The position numbers and the translations under genes are program-made. From Pontederia crassipes (Eukaryota > Streptophyta > Magnoliopsida > Commelinales > Pontederiaceae), in NCBI GenBank assembly GCA_030549335.1, contig CM060188.1, forward strand, positions 11,036,001 through 11,100,000: DNA of 64,000 bases, written 5' to 3'. This document shows positions 36,930 to 48,488 of this stretch, piece by piece (position 1 is the stretch's first letter; each line of letters opens with the position of its first letter). Below the pieces are notes generated by a model that saw only the letters and a program-made list of their open reading frames with translations, was not told the origin of the DNA and searched no databases.

Positions 36930-39900
36930 CTACATCTTCCTCAAATTATCTAGTCTTGCCTGTAGATCACTATCTATTCCTCCATCACCAGTGACGCTTG
37001 TTTCATCTTGGGCAACCTGTCCTGCTCTTCCAGGTGCAACCACTGCAGATGAAGGTGCCTTGACGAGCTGTATGGAGATAGATATTTAGCCAAATGTATC
37101 AACTCATTGTTTGAGGAAAACCTGCACAAAGTTTGAATGGAAAGGATAACTAAAAAATGCATCAGAATTACCTCGGCAGTGATGTCGATACCGATTTCAT
37201 CGAGGACTTGGCTCACGAGCTCTTCAGTCTCTTCCTCTTCCTCATCCCCTCCCAGTGCATCGTCTATGGCATCTTCCATAGCTTCACTCACCATTTCCAT
37301 CTTCTCATTCTGCATCTCAAATTCTTGCATTACCTTCTGCAATCCTGGCAAGTTCATCTGCCTGTTCATCTGTCCCATGGCTTTGGTAACATCTCTCATA
37401 GCATCACCCATTGCTTGTGTCGACCTTAGTGTCTATAAAGAACGTTGCTCGGCGTTTAGTCAAAGCACTGTGAGATAGTGCCTAGAATTTTTAGAGTTGT
37501 ATGATCTGCTGTTTACTTTCCTTTTTCTGTCATAGCATACAATTGTTGAATTATAAAAGGAAAATGTCTTAGCATCCTGATCTCCTAGAGTGTTTATTGA
37601 CCAGTACTGGTTTGAAGAAGACTGAAAGGAATGTGTAGTGCAGAAGCGTGTATCAAGTGTGTGCGTATGTCACAGAGACGCAGCCCATGACATGCACACA
37701 TAGTGTAAAATCACAATACATGATGGCTTAAAGTGACTAAGTCATGCACGCTACACGTTCCTTGCCTTCTATCAAGGAAAAGAAATTCTTAGTAGGCAAA
37801 ACATTAACAAGGCAAACGTTTTGTGAGACAAGCTGCTTGTGGATTGTGGAGTATTTATAGAAGGTGAATGGCTATAGCATATGGAGTGCAGACTCACTTG
37901 AGACTTGAGTGCAATAACTCAATCGCAGTGGTATAATGTTTTGAGAAATCGAGGGATAAGATTTTCAGAGATTAAAAAGAAAAAAACGTTACCTGGATTC
38001 TTAGAGTAACACCATGAAGCTGTGACTTCATTGCATGGAGCTTTGTTACCTGATGCCTTATTCGAATAAGGTCCTTGGCCATAATTCTTACAGCCCCCTG
38101 TCAAATGGAATTTTGAATGCAACAAGAACGGTATAAATTAAGTACATTTACAAACTAGTAATATTGTTTCATATTTGATATGATTCAGACCTAAAGAAGG
38201 AAGTAGTTAAAGTAAAGGAGGAAAGGAATTGAATGTGGCAAATACTATAAGGGTACGTTTGGTTGGGGTGAAAGGACAATAAGAAGTGGAAAGAGAAAAG
38301 AGAAAAATTAGTTTATTTCATTTAGTTGAGTTTAAATTGGTTAGGAAAGAAGCGAAAAGTCTCCTTTTCTTTTCATTCTCCTCTAATATTTCATTTTGCC
38401 TTCCCCTTCAAATCGGGATAGAAAAAAGGGAAAAGACATATTTAATATGTGTTTTTAATTTTGATCAAATAAATTAAACATACAACTATATATGTATAAC
38501 AACAACAACAACAACAAAGTCTTATTCCACTAGATGGGGTCGGCTACATGGATCATACGACATCATTCCGCTCTATTAGTAACCAAATCTTTCGGTATAT
38601 TATTTACCAATAGATCTTGCTCTATTAGTTCGTCAAGTGTCCGCCTTAACCTTCCTCTCCCTCTTTTAATCGGACTCCAGATTATTTGATCTACTCTTCT
38701 TACTGGCGCATCTAATGGTCTTTTCTGAACATGACCAAACTATCTCAAACGATTCTCTACCATTTTCTCACTAATAGGAGCCACTCCGACTCGTTCACGT
38801 ATATGGTCATTCCTAATCTTATCTAATCTTGTATGACCACACATCCATCTCAACATCCTCATTTCGGCTACCCCCACTTTACGTTCATGTTGTCCTTTCA
38901 TAGCCCAACATTCACTACCATATAACACTGCCGGTCTTATAGCAGTACGATAGAATTTTCCTTTTAACTTTATTGGGTACTTTTCTATCACAGAGAACTC
39001 CAGTGACTTTTCTCCACTTACACCAACCAGCTTGAATTCTATGATTAACGTCGTCATCAATCTCATCATCCTGTCTTACAATTGATCCTAAATATTTAAA
39101 CTTTGTCACTTGAGGAATTATATCCTCCCCCAGCCTAACTTTCAAATCGTCTCTAAGTTGTTTATTTGTGAAATTGATATGCATATATTCTATTTTATTC
39201 CTACTTAAACGAAAATCCTTTGACTCCAACGTATTTCTCTATATTTTTAATTTTGTATTAATCTCTTCTCTTGAATCCGCTAAAAGTACTATATCATCCG
39301 CAAATAGTATGCACTTAGGTACCTCCTTTATAATACTCTCGGTTATAGCATCGATAACTAAGTTAAATAGATACGGGCTTAAAGTTGATCCTTGATGTAG
39401 GTCAATTTCTATAGGAAATTCATTTGTCTCACCTCCGGGTGTCCTAACCCTAGTCAATGCCCCATCGTACATATCTTGTATTACCTTAATGTAGGCAACA
39501 CTCACCCTCTTCTTTTGCAAGGCTTTCCAAAGTACACCCCTTGGTACCCGATCATACGCCTTCTCTAAGCCAATGAAAGTCATATGTAAGTCTCTTCTCC
39601 TACTTCGATACTTCTCCATCATCCCCCTTAGTAAATAAATTATCTCTGTAGTGAATCTTCCTGGCATGAACCCAAATTGTCTCTCAGAAATACTAGTATC
39701 CATTCTCAATTTATGCTCAATCACTTTTTCCCATAATTTCATCGTGCGACTCATAAGTTTAATCTCTCTATAATTTGCACAATTCTGAATATCCCCTTTA
39801 TTTTTGTAAATAGGAACTAATGTACTTAATCTCTAATCATCAGACATCTTTTTCGACCGTAAAATCTTATTAAATAATTTACATAATCACAATACACATT

Positions 39901-42873
39901 TTTCTCCTAAATATTTCCAAACTTTAATCGGTATACCATCCGGTCCAACGGCTTTACCATTCTCTATTTTCTTAAGAGTTTCGCTAACAGACTCTAATTC
40001 TACGATAAAATGACCTATTAAGCTCACATTTGCTAACTGTCAAGCCCTCCAAATCACAACGAGAATCTTCACATCCATAATTAAATAGCTTATAGAAATA
40101 CTCTTCCCATCTGTTCTTAATATCTCCCTCAGTAACTAAAACCTTGTCAACTTCATTTTTTATGCATCTTACTTGATCCAAATCTCTCGACTCCTTTTCT
40201 TTATTCCTTGCAATCTTGTAAATCCTTTGTTCACTAGCATTTGTCCCTAACTCCTTATAAAACTCCTCATATGTTTTAACATGAGCATCACTAACTGCCT
40301 TCTTAGCCTCTCTTTTCGCCAAACGATATTTTTCCCAATTGTCAGAACTATTGTCCAAGTGTATCGCCTTGAAACAATTCTTCTTATTACGCACCTTTTC
40401 TTGGACCTCCTCATTTCACCACCAAGTCTTCTTATCTTGTGGTCCAAAACCTTTTGATTCTCCTAAAATGACTTTAGCAACCATTTCAACCTTTTTTGCC
40501 GCATTCTCCCACATGATACTAGCATCTCCTTCTAACTCTCACACACTTTCCTCTAATAACTTACTTCTAAAAGTATCTCACTTCTCCCCTTTTAACTGCC
40601 ACCACTTGATCTTTCGATCAAAAACTGCTTGAGATTTTGATTTTATACATTTCATTTGCATATCAAGAACTAACAATCTATGTTGTGTAGTCACCTCATG
40701 TCCAGGAATTATTTTGCAATTAGTACAACATTTTTTATCAGTATTTTTTGTCAAGAAAAAATCGATTTGAGACCTATGAGTTCCACTTTTGTATGTGATT
40801 AAATGTTCCTCTCTCTTCCTAAAATAAGTGTTGATAATCTTAAAGTCGTATGCTAAAGAAAAATCAATAATAGTTTGTCCTTCCTCATTCAACTCCCCAA
40901 AATAAAAAATCACCATGAACCCTTGTATGTGATCCTGCCTCTTTACCAACATGTCTATTAAGGTCTTCCCCAATATAAACTTTCTCGGTTGTTAGTATAC
41001 TTTCAATCAAACCCTCCATATCTGTCCAAAACTTCTTCTTGAGATGTGATTCTGCTCCTATAATTACTTTCACGGATATGATTCGATCCTCAATCCTTTT
41101 AACTTCCACAACATTCTTCCTCCATTCTGCATCCGCGATAATACCAACACCATTCCTTCCCTTTACCTTACCTGTGTACCAAAGTTTGGAACCATTTATC
41201 CTAATCTCTTTACTTCCCTTCCTACCCATCTAGTTTCTTGCAAGCATAAGATACTAATCTTACGTTGGACCATTACTTGTGCCACCTCGAGACGCTTCCC
41301 ATTCAACGTCTCAATGTTCCAAGAACCTAATATGACCTTAGTCTCATGAACTACTTTTTTAACCGCCTCCGTCCATTAGAGTGGGTAGTCCTTGCTCATT
41401 TAACACTGCATTCAGGCGAGGATGCAACGGCTCTTGCTCTCTTATCACTGTACCCGAGCTGTACAGCGCGTTACTTACGGGGAACGACCTAGCATTAACA
41501 CAATATATTCGTTGATCCATGTTCATGAGATTCGATAGGATTTTACGCTGGCTGTCGGAGCCTAACACAACCCTCCTCCTTTATCCGGGCTTGGAACCGG
41601 CTATAAAACATAGTCGAAGTTTACAACTATATATGTAAAAGGATAAAATCATCTAAATAAATTAATCACTTTACATTAATTCTCTTCTCTTTAATGATAT
41701 CAACCAAACAAGAATAATTATTCACGTCCATTTTCCTACATTCCCTTCCCATTATTTCCTTTTTCACTTTTTACCTTCCATTTCCCTTAATGAATTTTGA
41801 ACCAAAGAGACCTTAAAGGACCATGAATAAAACACCCCCTTCGAGAATGCTACAATGATACATAGATGGAAAACATATACTTGGAATGGTCATTGATTTT
41901 TAATTCATGGGAAAACCAAATGCACACTACACTGAAAATATGACATTTTTACATTGGAAAACTTGATACATAGAATTAAGTCCCGGGAGAAAGGTTAAGA
42001 TAATACGTTGGATAATAAAAATTGAGGCTATAAATATAGTAATTCAGATAGATATCAGTGAGTCAAAATTCTCCTTGATTTTCAAGAACAACCTACACAT
42101 TGTACAAGAGTTCCCAATCTTTTTAGAAAGTATTATCACATCACCTTACAAATGTCTTTCTTAACTTGTATTTTGCTTTTGCATGAGAAATGTATGTGTT
42201 GATAGGATCTCTTATATTTCTGTTCTTCCTACCTATAGATACCCTAAGGTGCACTTTCCATGTAAAGGTTTTTAATTTCTCTTTCTCTTCTATCTTTTTC
42301 CTTATCTTTTCTTGTTGGAGTTATTATGTGGATGCTCATTCCTTTGTGCAAAATATCAAGTTCAAAGATGTTTTGTCGAGGCTCAAATTGAAGCCGTCTA
42401 AAGAATTTCATGTTAATGCATAGCAAAGAGTACAGACGACAGAATCACTTAATGCATGACAAAGCACAACACATCAGTCTTTTTTCTTTTTTCGTTTGCA
42501 GTTACCATCTGTCCTTGTTTGGCAGTCTTCTTGATGTCAGCAATAAGCTTCTTCTCCTGCAACTGCAGCCCCTGGTTCTCTCTCTCGATACCTCTGATGG
42601 ACTTCTCCAGCATTCTCTTGTTCTCCCTCAGGAGCTCTGCAATATAAAAATCCTCCAGAAGATTTAGCACTCTGAAATTCTGAATAAGACGAGAATAGCG
42701 CGCAGTTAAACACAACTTCTTCGCTCCATTAGTATGCAAGTGACTAAATTCTCAGTTCTACTGCGCAATCAGACGCTTGACAAAGATAAACCAGAGCAGT
42801 ATCTTGAGAGGCCAGAGATGTCAGAGAAAGGAGTACCTGTTGGAGATGACTTCTTGCCCAGGAGGAAGCTCAT
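36930..42873 (-). CDS. VPS2: ESCRT-III subunit VPS2 (CHMP2 family)
   Basis: ESCRT-III subunit that polymerises on endosomal membranes for multivesicular body formation. Five coding exons: 42837-42873, 42506-42636, 37993-38097, 37172-37432 and 36930-37067 (672 nt, 223 residues, phases consistent), the usual family length. The N-terminus MSFLLGKKSSPTELLRENKR is closest to the VPS2.2/2.3 type. Alpha1-alpha2 contain EKKLIADIKKTAKQGQM and GAVRIMAKDLIRIRHQV; alpha3 contains MGQMNRQMNLPGLQKVMQEF. An acidic run (GDEEEEETEELV) precedes the C-terminal DLQARLDNLRKM, which fits the MIM1 motif bound by the MIT domain of VPS4. Intron 2 is 4.4 kb because a MITE and a LINE lie in it. The start is 966 bp from the divergent GDI gene. 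Confidence 0.96.
38481..38496. repeat. Target-site duplication of LINE copy 1, left
   Basis: TACAACTATATATGTA, identical to 41622-41637. Confidence 0.93.
38740..40394 (-). pseudogene. LINE copy 1 reverse transcriptase remains
   Basis: Fragments at 40394-39984 (finger region), 39754-39239 (RQFGFMPGR, KAYDRVPR, SPYLFNLVID, FADDIVLLAD) and 39229-38740. Motifs align with the open copy at 53942-55435, but frameshifts and stops break the frame. Confidence 0.88.
40578..41229 (-). pseudogene. LINE copy 1 endonuclease domain remains
   Basis: AP-endonuclease fragments in two overlapping frames: 41229-40885 includes GRNGVGIIAD and GEDLNRHVGKEA, and 40973-40578 includes DFKIINTYF and HRSQIDFFLT. The order fits the N-terminal domain of LINE polyproteins. 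A frameshift near 40950 separates them. Confidence 0.8.
41622..41637. repeat. Target-site duplication of LINE copy 1, right
   Basis: TACAACTATATATGTA, identical to 38481-38496; defines the 5' end of the LINE. Confidence 0.93.
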
Positions 42874-43787
42874 GGTGTCGGAGACTGCAGAAAATTCTCC
42901 TAATGATTCAAGTCGACAGAGATAGAGATTTAGAAACGCAGCAAAAAAGATTATTGGAAGGGAGTCCCCGACGACGTTGGAGATTGGTTCCCCTTCCTTC
43001 TCTGCTTTGTTTACAGTTTTCAGCCGTCTGCTGTTGGTCGTCGTGATCTTGTATTTTACTCTTTCGGTCGCTTGATATGTAGTTGATATGGTTGCTGCAT
43101 CGTCTGCAAATTTGTGGAACCACCAAGAAATCATACAATACAACCGATGCAACTCGTATTACTAAAAGCTGAAGTCGTTGACTCGCCGAAAAAAAGGAAA
43201 GATGAAGTCGTTGGTTGACTCAAATAATGCATTTTCCATTGCAGGTTATAAGTGGAAAATTTTTTTTTTTTTTAAAAAAACATTAGTTATGGAGTCTCTA
43301 TTACGGATGAGATCAGATGAAAAAAAATATCTTCCCCCTCAAAAAAATGAAAGATCTTATAAAGTACGACATTTTCCAAAGCCATATATTTATTTAATCT
43401 ATGGGACGAATTGATGGCGTCATATTTCATTGAAATTATCATTTAATTTATAATAGTAAACTGCAAGGTCACGTATCTTATTGATTTAAAAAAACAGTGT
43501 GTTGCAAATTATTTAATCCGACTGGTTACATTATTAAAAGTTTTGATTGTGTTCATAATTTAGCGACCACGGTCGTTACGAGATGATTATCATAAAAAAT
43601 ATTTCTTGCATTGAATTTGGTTTTTCAAATAATGAATAACAACATAGTTAATTAATTAAATTTAACCGACGTAGTAATCTTTTCAAAACCTCTGCCCTCT
43701 GCAAAAGCTACTCGGCCGCTTCCAACGGCTTCCGAACGCCATTCCCGCCCTGAGACTTGCTCTCACTTGTATTTCACTTCCATCTAC

Positions 43788-43831
<44 letters not shown>

Positions 43832-43839
43832 TCGAAGTC
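42874..43839. promoter_or_regulatory. Shared divergent promoter region of VPS2 and GDI
   Basis: 966 bp between the two start codons on opposite strands. It contains both leaders and a poly-T/poly-A patch at 43260-43280. No convincing TATA box was seen, as is common for housekeeping genes. Confidence 0.55.
43791..43829 (+). repeat. (TC)n tract in GDI 5' UTR
   Basis: About 19 CT units ending 11 bp before the ATG. CT-rich leaders of this sort are frequent in plant housekeeping genes. Confidence 0.95.
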
Positions 43840-46800
43840 ATGGATGAGGAGTACGACGTCATCGTCCTCGGCACCGGCCTCAAGGAATGCATCCTCAGCG
43901 GCCTGCTTTCCGTTGATGGCCTCAAGGTCTCGTCTCTGATCAACAGAATTCTTGTCATATTATGACGATGACTCGTTTTTTACTTCTTTCATTATCTTTT
44001 CTCAAGATTCAGCAATAAATGATAGTATTTTTGTTGGATCGGTGGATGAAGCTAAAGCCATGAAAATGTAACTTTTGTTCTTCATTTTCTCTGATGATCT
44101 GACATGATTTCTCTGTGCTCATGCAGGTGCTTCACATGGACAGGAACGATTATTACGGTGGTGAATCCACCTCTCTCAATCTCAATCAGGTGCCAGAGTG
44201 CAAGCTTGGATTACTCTGCTGTTATTGCTAGAAAAAGAATTCATCCTTCTTTGGCATTTGAATCCTGTTTCTAATTGAAGCGAAAATTTTACGTTTTTGC
44301 ATCTGGTTTCTATGTAAAAGCTCTGGAAGCGATTTAGGAGCGACGACAAGCCTCCAGAAAGTTTGGGCACAAGCAAGGAGTACAATGTCGATATGATCCC
44401 TAAGGTCTGTTTTTGCATTGTCTGATACTTTTGCAGTTCTGCAAACCTTTAGGTGTTCTTTTTTCCTGTTTCTTCAATCTCCATTTCTTTGTAAGATGAC
44501 TGATTAACCATCCCGATCCACAGTTCATGATGGCGAATGGCGGTCTCGTCCGAGTTCTTATTCATACCAGTGTCACCAAGTATCTAAATTTCAAGGCAGT
44601 TGATGGTAGCTTTGTCTATAACAAAGGAAAGGTACATTCTTAAAAGTCTTAAGTGTCATGACAAATCATTTCCCTCTTTACCCAGAGAAAATTAACTTTC
44701 GTTCTTGCATATCTTACGAACAGATATATAAAGTGCCGGCGACCGATGTGGAAGCACTGAAATCTACCCTGATGGGTCTCTTTGAAAAGAGGCGTGCCAG
44801 GAAGCTTTTCATTTATGTGCAAGATTACGATGAGGAGGATCCTAAATCCCATGAAGGCTTGGATCTGAACAAAGTTACCACAAAAGAAGTCATCTCGTAT
44901 GTACATCATAGTAGTTTTGTTTCAATACATTCCAGAATTGAAAATGCACGATTGCATATAGCTGTTTTGCAGCTTTTCATATTTTATGATGAGGTCTTTA
45001 GTTACATAATGTCTCCTTCTCTTGCATAAGTTCCCATCTGTTCAGAATTTTTCAAGCATCAGAAGATTAAGTTTCACACCTTTGCTTTCTTCGATGTAGA
45101 AAATATGGATTGGAAGATAACACGGTCGACTTTATTGGGCATGCCTTGGCGCTTCATCCAGATGATGGGTACTTGGATCAACCTGCAATTGATACTGTCA
45201 GGAGAATGAAGGTAAACCAATGCATACCTACGTTGCTTCTGATAAAAAAGACACATTTTGAACTGTTGTTTGTACATTTACATCTGAATCTTCCGATAGA
45301 GCACAATGAGTATGCATCACATTCCATCCATTTACTTTCTTCCTCTTCTATTTTCTTATGTTTACTTACACTAATTTCTAAAGATGTATGGGGAAAATTT
45401 CCATTCTTGCTCGAAATAGCTATATGCGGAATCATTGGCTCGGTTTCAAGGAGGATCTCCATACATCCATCCCCTGTATGGGCTGGGAGAACTTCCCCAG
45501 GTATTTCATATATCATTATGCTTTCGATGACACATTCTAAGATCTAACGAATCATTTTTATCTCATAGGCTTTTGCTCGATTAAGCGCTGTTTATGGTGG
45601 CACCTACATGCTTAACAAGCCTGAATGCAAGGTGATCAGATTTGCCATTTGAACCTTCAATCTTGAATCATCTAATCAAATCCATCAGTCATTTCACAAT
45701 TTGATCGATGAAGTAAAAAACTAATATGAGTTGCTAAGACTGATGTGCAAACACACAATGGAATATAGGTCGAGTTTGATGAAAATGGAAAGGCCCATGG
45801 GGTGACATCTGAGGGGGAGACTGCTAAATGCAAAAAGATAGTTTGTGATCCTTCTTACTTGCCTGACAAGGTAACTGTACATTGTATTGTTGATTCCAAA
45901 CTCTCTATTTTGGACTTTTGAATATGTGATTCATAACTTGCAACAGGTAAAGAAGGTTGGAAAGGTGGCTCGTGCCATTTGCATAATGAGTCATCCTATC
46001 CCACACACAAATGATTCACACTCGGTGCAAATTATTCTACCTCAAAAGCAATTAGGACGCAAATCAGACATGTAGGTTTCTGAAGCTGTTTAACATTTAT
46101 ATGCCAAGAGTTTTCTAACATACAGATTATGTCAGATGACTAATTAACTTGCTATATTGGATTTTAATGTGAATGCACTGCCTTCTGTCTTCTGCTTTTG
46201 TTCAAGAATTCGATATAGGGTCTGGGACAAGAGAAAAAACCAACAAAATTGAAATAAGTTGGCAACAGAGTTTGTGATGTGCTAAACTAATTACATTGAT
46301 TTACATCGGCTACAGGTATGTCTTTTGCTGCTCTTACTCCCACAATGTTGCACCAAAAGGCAAATACATTGCTTTTGTTTCAACTGAAGCTGAAACTGAC
46401 AACCCCGAGACAGAACTCAAACCTGGAATTGATCTGCTTGGACCTGTCGACGAGACGTTCTTTGATATTTACGACCGTTACGAACCTAGCAACATCAATG
46501 ATGATGACAACTGTTTCATTTCTACTGTAAGTGTCATGAAATTTCTCATGCTAACTGCAACACTCGGATGACAGTTCTAAGTCATGATTTGTTGATCTTT
46601 TGGCAGAGCTATGATGCGACTACACACTTTGAGTCAACTGTAAAAGATGTCCTCGCAATGTATAGTCGGATAACTGGAAAGGTAATCTTTACTCAAACTC
46701 TCCCATGCAAGTGCTGAAAATATAAATGAAGTTGTTACCATATTTATAAGAATCATCATCTCAGATTCTGAGTTACAAAAAGGGTTTATACAATTTCAAC

Positions 46801-46998
46801 AAACTTCAAAGGCTAGTGAACTTAATGAGCTTAGATACCTACAAAGATTCAAATTCATCCTAATTATTAAAGAATTAGTAGTAAAAAAAGAAAAATGGAA
46901 GGCTCTCTTTCTGACCTCTTTGCTTGAGTTGCCTGCTACAGGAGCTTGATTTAACTGTTGATCTGAGTGCGGCCAGCGCGGCTAGTGAAGATGCTTAA
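43840..46998 (+). CDS. GDI: Rab GDP-dissociation inhibitor
   Basis: Extracts GDP-bound prenylated Rab GTPases from membranes and recycles them through the cytosol. Exons: 43840-43926, 44127-44189, 44321-44404, 44524-44631, 44724-44896, 45100-45211, 45420-45500, 45569-45631, 45769-45870, 45947-46071, 46316-46526, 46607-46681, 46942-46998; 446 residues, all phases consistent and all [24 protein letters not shown] is the GDI/REP N-terminal dinucleotide-like motif. Sequence-conserved regions follow: [30 protein letters not shown], then [20 protein letters not shown]. The length equals known plant GDIs. No anomalies. Confidence 0.97.
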
Positions 46999-48488
46999 GC
47001 CCTCTGCTTGGATGAACCAGTTTTGCATCAATTATTTCCTCGCTACTCTCATCTCTATCATGACTTTCAGACTCGGAATCACAATTTTTCACCTGTTTGT
47101 TTAGAGATTTTCTATTTATTTAATGAGTTTGTGTTTCTATTCATTAGCTGGAGTTGCACATCTATGATAATTACCTACAATTTCGGAGTCATAAATTTTT
47201 CTAATGCTAAACATTAAATAGGTAATTTAGTGCGGGAAAACAATATTTTTTGTCCATGAAGCTCTTTCTGTTCAAACTAGTGTGAAATAATGATTATGGA
47301 TATGGAGTAGCTGCATATTGGGATATACAAATCTTATCATAAAATCCTTGAACATGTCGACCTAGATTTTTCTGTCCTTCTCTCGTAGCTATGTAGTGGG
47401 TGTCAGCACAACAATCTAACATGATATAAAGGAAATATGAATCCATATAATCACATAATACCAGAAATATACCGCAGGCATTGTATGCAAGTAAATATGA
47501 ACCAAGTTTGATTAGCGTAAGTAATAACAGTGCTTTGATTTATAAAAACATCAACTTGACCAAAGTAAACGTCAGATTAATCATGTAGTAGCAACCTCAA
47601 ATACTAATGAACCGTGACCGAAAAGGAAAGGCCTAAAAGAACGGTAGAAACAAAGTTGGAATTTCCAAATGATACCAGCATACCATACACATGGAGTTCA
47701 TCTATGCGCCACTTGTATAGACCAGAAGACCTGCGAGAAGTTCAAAGGAGAGACCCCAACTGTGCACTTCCATGCACACATTTAGGTGACTGATTGTGGA
47801 TGTTCGAAAGGAACGCCCTTGTGGGTGCCCCAACAAATCTTAAACATTGGATTATCGTTTTATGTCAACTTTAATGATTCATGTACATAATACATACATG
47901 TACACTTCCCCCGTTAAGTTTCCGCCTACAGATATGTTTCATATTGGATTCTTGAAACTATCCATGTCCCTTTTATTTTTATTTTCCATATTAATACTAC
48001 AGCTGTCCATGAGCATTCTTGTTAATTGTACAGGTAAGCCTTCAGAAGGATGAAAAAAAAATTAATCCTGTCAGATTTACAAGCCTTGTAATATGGAAAG
48101 TTTTACTCGACACAGTAAATAAGATTTACAGGCCTCATAATATGAAAGTTTTACTCGAAACAGTAAATAACAATGAAGAACTGAACTGGGGAAGTGTTTA
48201 CTCTTAATAAATAGTAATGAAGAACCAACTGAATGGAAAGTTTTACTCGAATAAGCGGAAAAAAGTAATGAAGAACTGAAGGCGCTACTCTGAAATTTCC
48301 AGCCCATGAATGGTGAAATCAAGTATATTCAGTATTTGGTTTTGTTCCACCAAAACAAATGTTTCAGAATGGATGCTAACTGGAAACACAATCTATAACA
48401 AGTTTTGCACACATTAATGAAAGAAACAGATACATCTAAAAAGGTAAAATACAACATGCTACATTTTTTTATGACTAATACAAAAGGT
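46999..48488. other. Convergent intergenic between GDI and PAS2
   Basis: Two 3' ends face each other. No other gene seen. Contains a degenerate tandem repeat at 48073-48290. Confidence 0.6.
48073..48290 (+). repeat. Degenerate tandem repeat (~48-bp units)
   Basis: AGATTTACAAGCCTTGTAAT followed by GGAAAGTTTTACTCGACACAG recurs about 49 bp later with few changes. A third, shorter echo (GGAAAGTTTTACTCGA) lies at 48235. Confidence 0.85.

Larger units (their letters stand above)
38497..41621 (-). mobile_element. LINE (RTE-like), copy 1, near full length, degenerate
   Basis: A 3.1-kb non-LTR element on the minus strand, the same direction as VPS2. The 3' end at 38497 is a (TTG)n tail. The 5' end near 41621 begins in TAGCCGGTTCCAAGCCCGG on the minus strand. 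The order is an AP-type endonuclease (41229-40578, with EDLNRHVG and RSQIDFFLT pieces) then reverse transcriptase (39754-39239, FADDIV box) and a C-terminal region (39229-38740, GSECWAMKGQHE). Many stops and frameshifts. A 16-bp duplication flanks it exactly. RTE clade is inferred from the simple-repeat tail and domain make-up. Confidence 0.9.
38246..41819. mobile_element. MITE split by a LINE insertion
   Basis: The left piece 38246-38496 begins CTATAAGGGTACGTTTGGTT. The right piece 41622-41819 ends with the reverse complement of CTTTAAGGTCTCTTTGGTTC. Without the LINE and one target duplication the element would be about 430 bp. It is related in ends and in internal purine-rich text to the MITE at 50492-50880. 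It sits in VPS2 intron 2. Confidence 0.7.
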
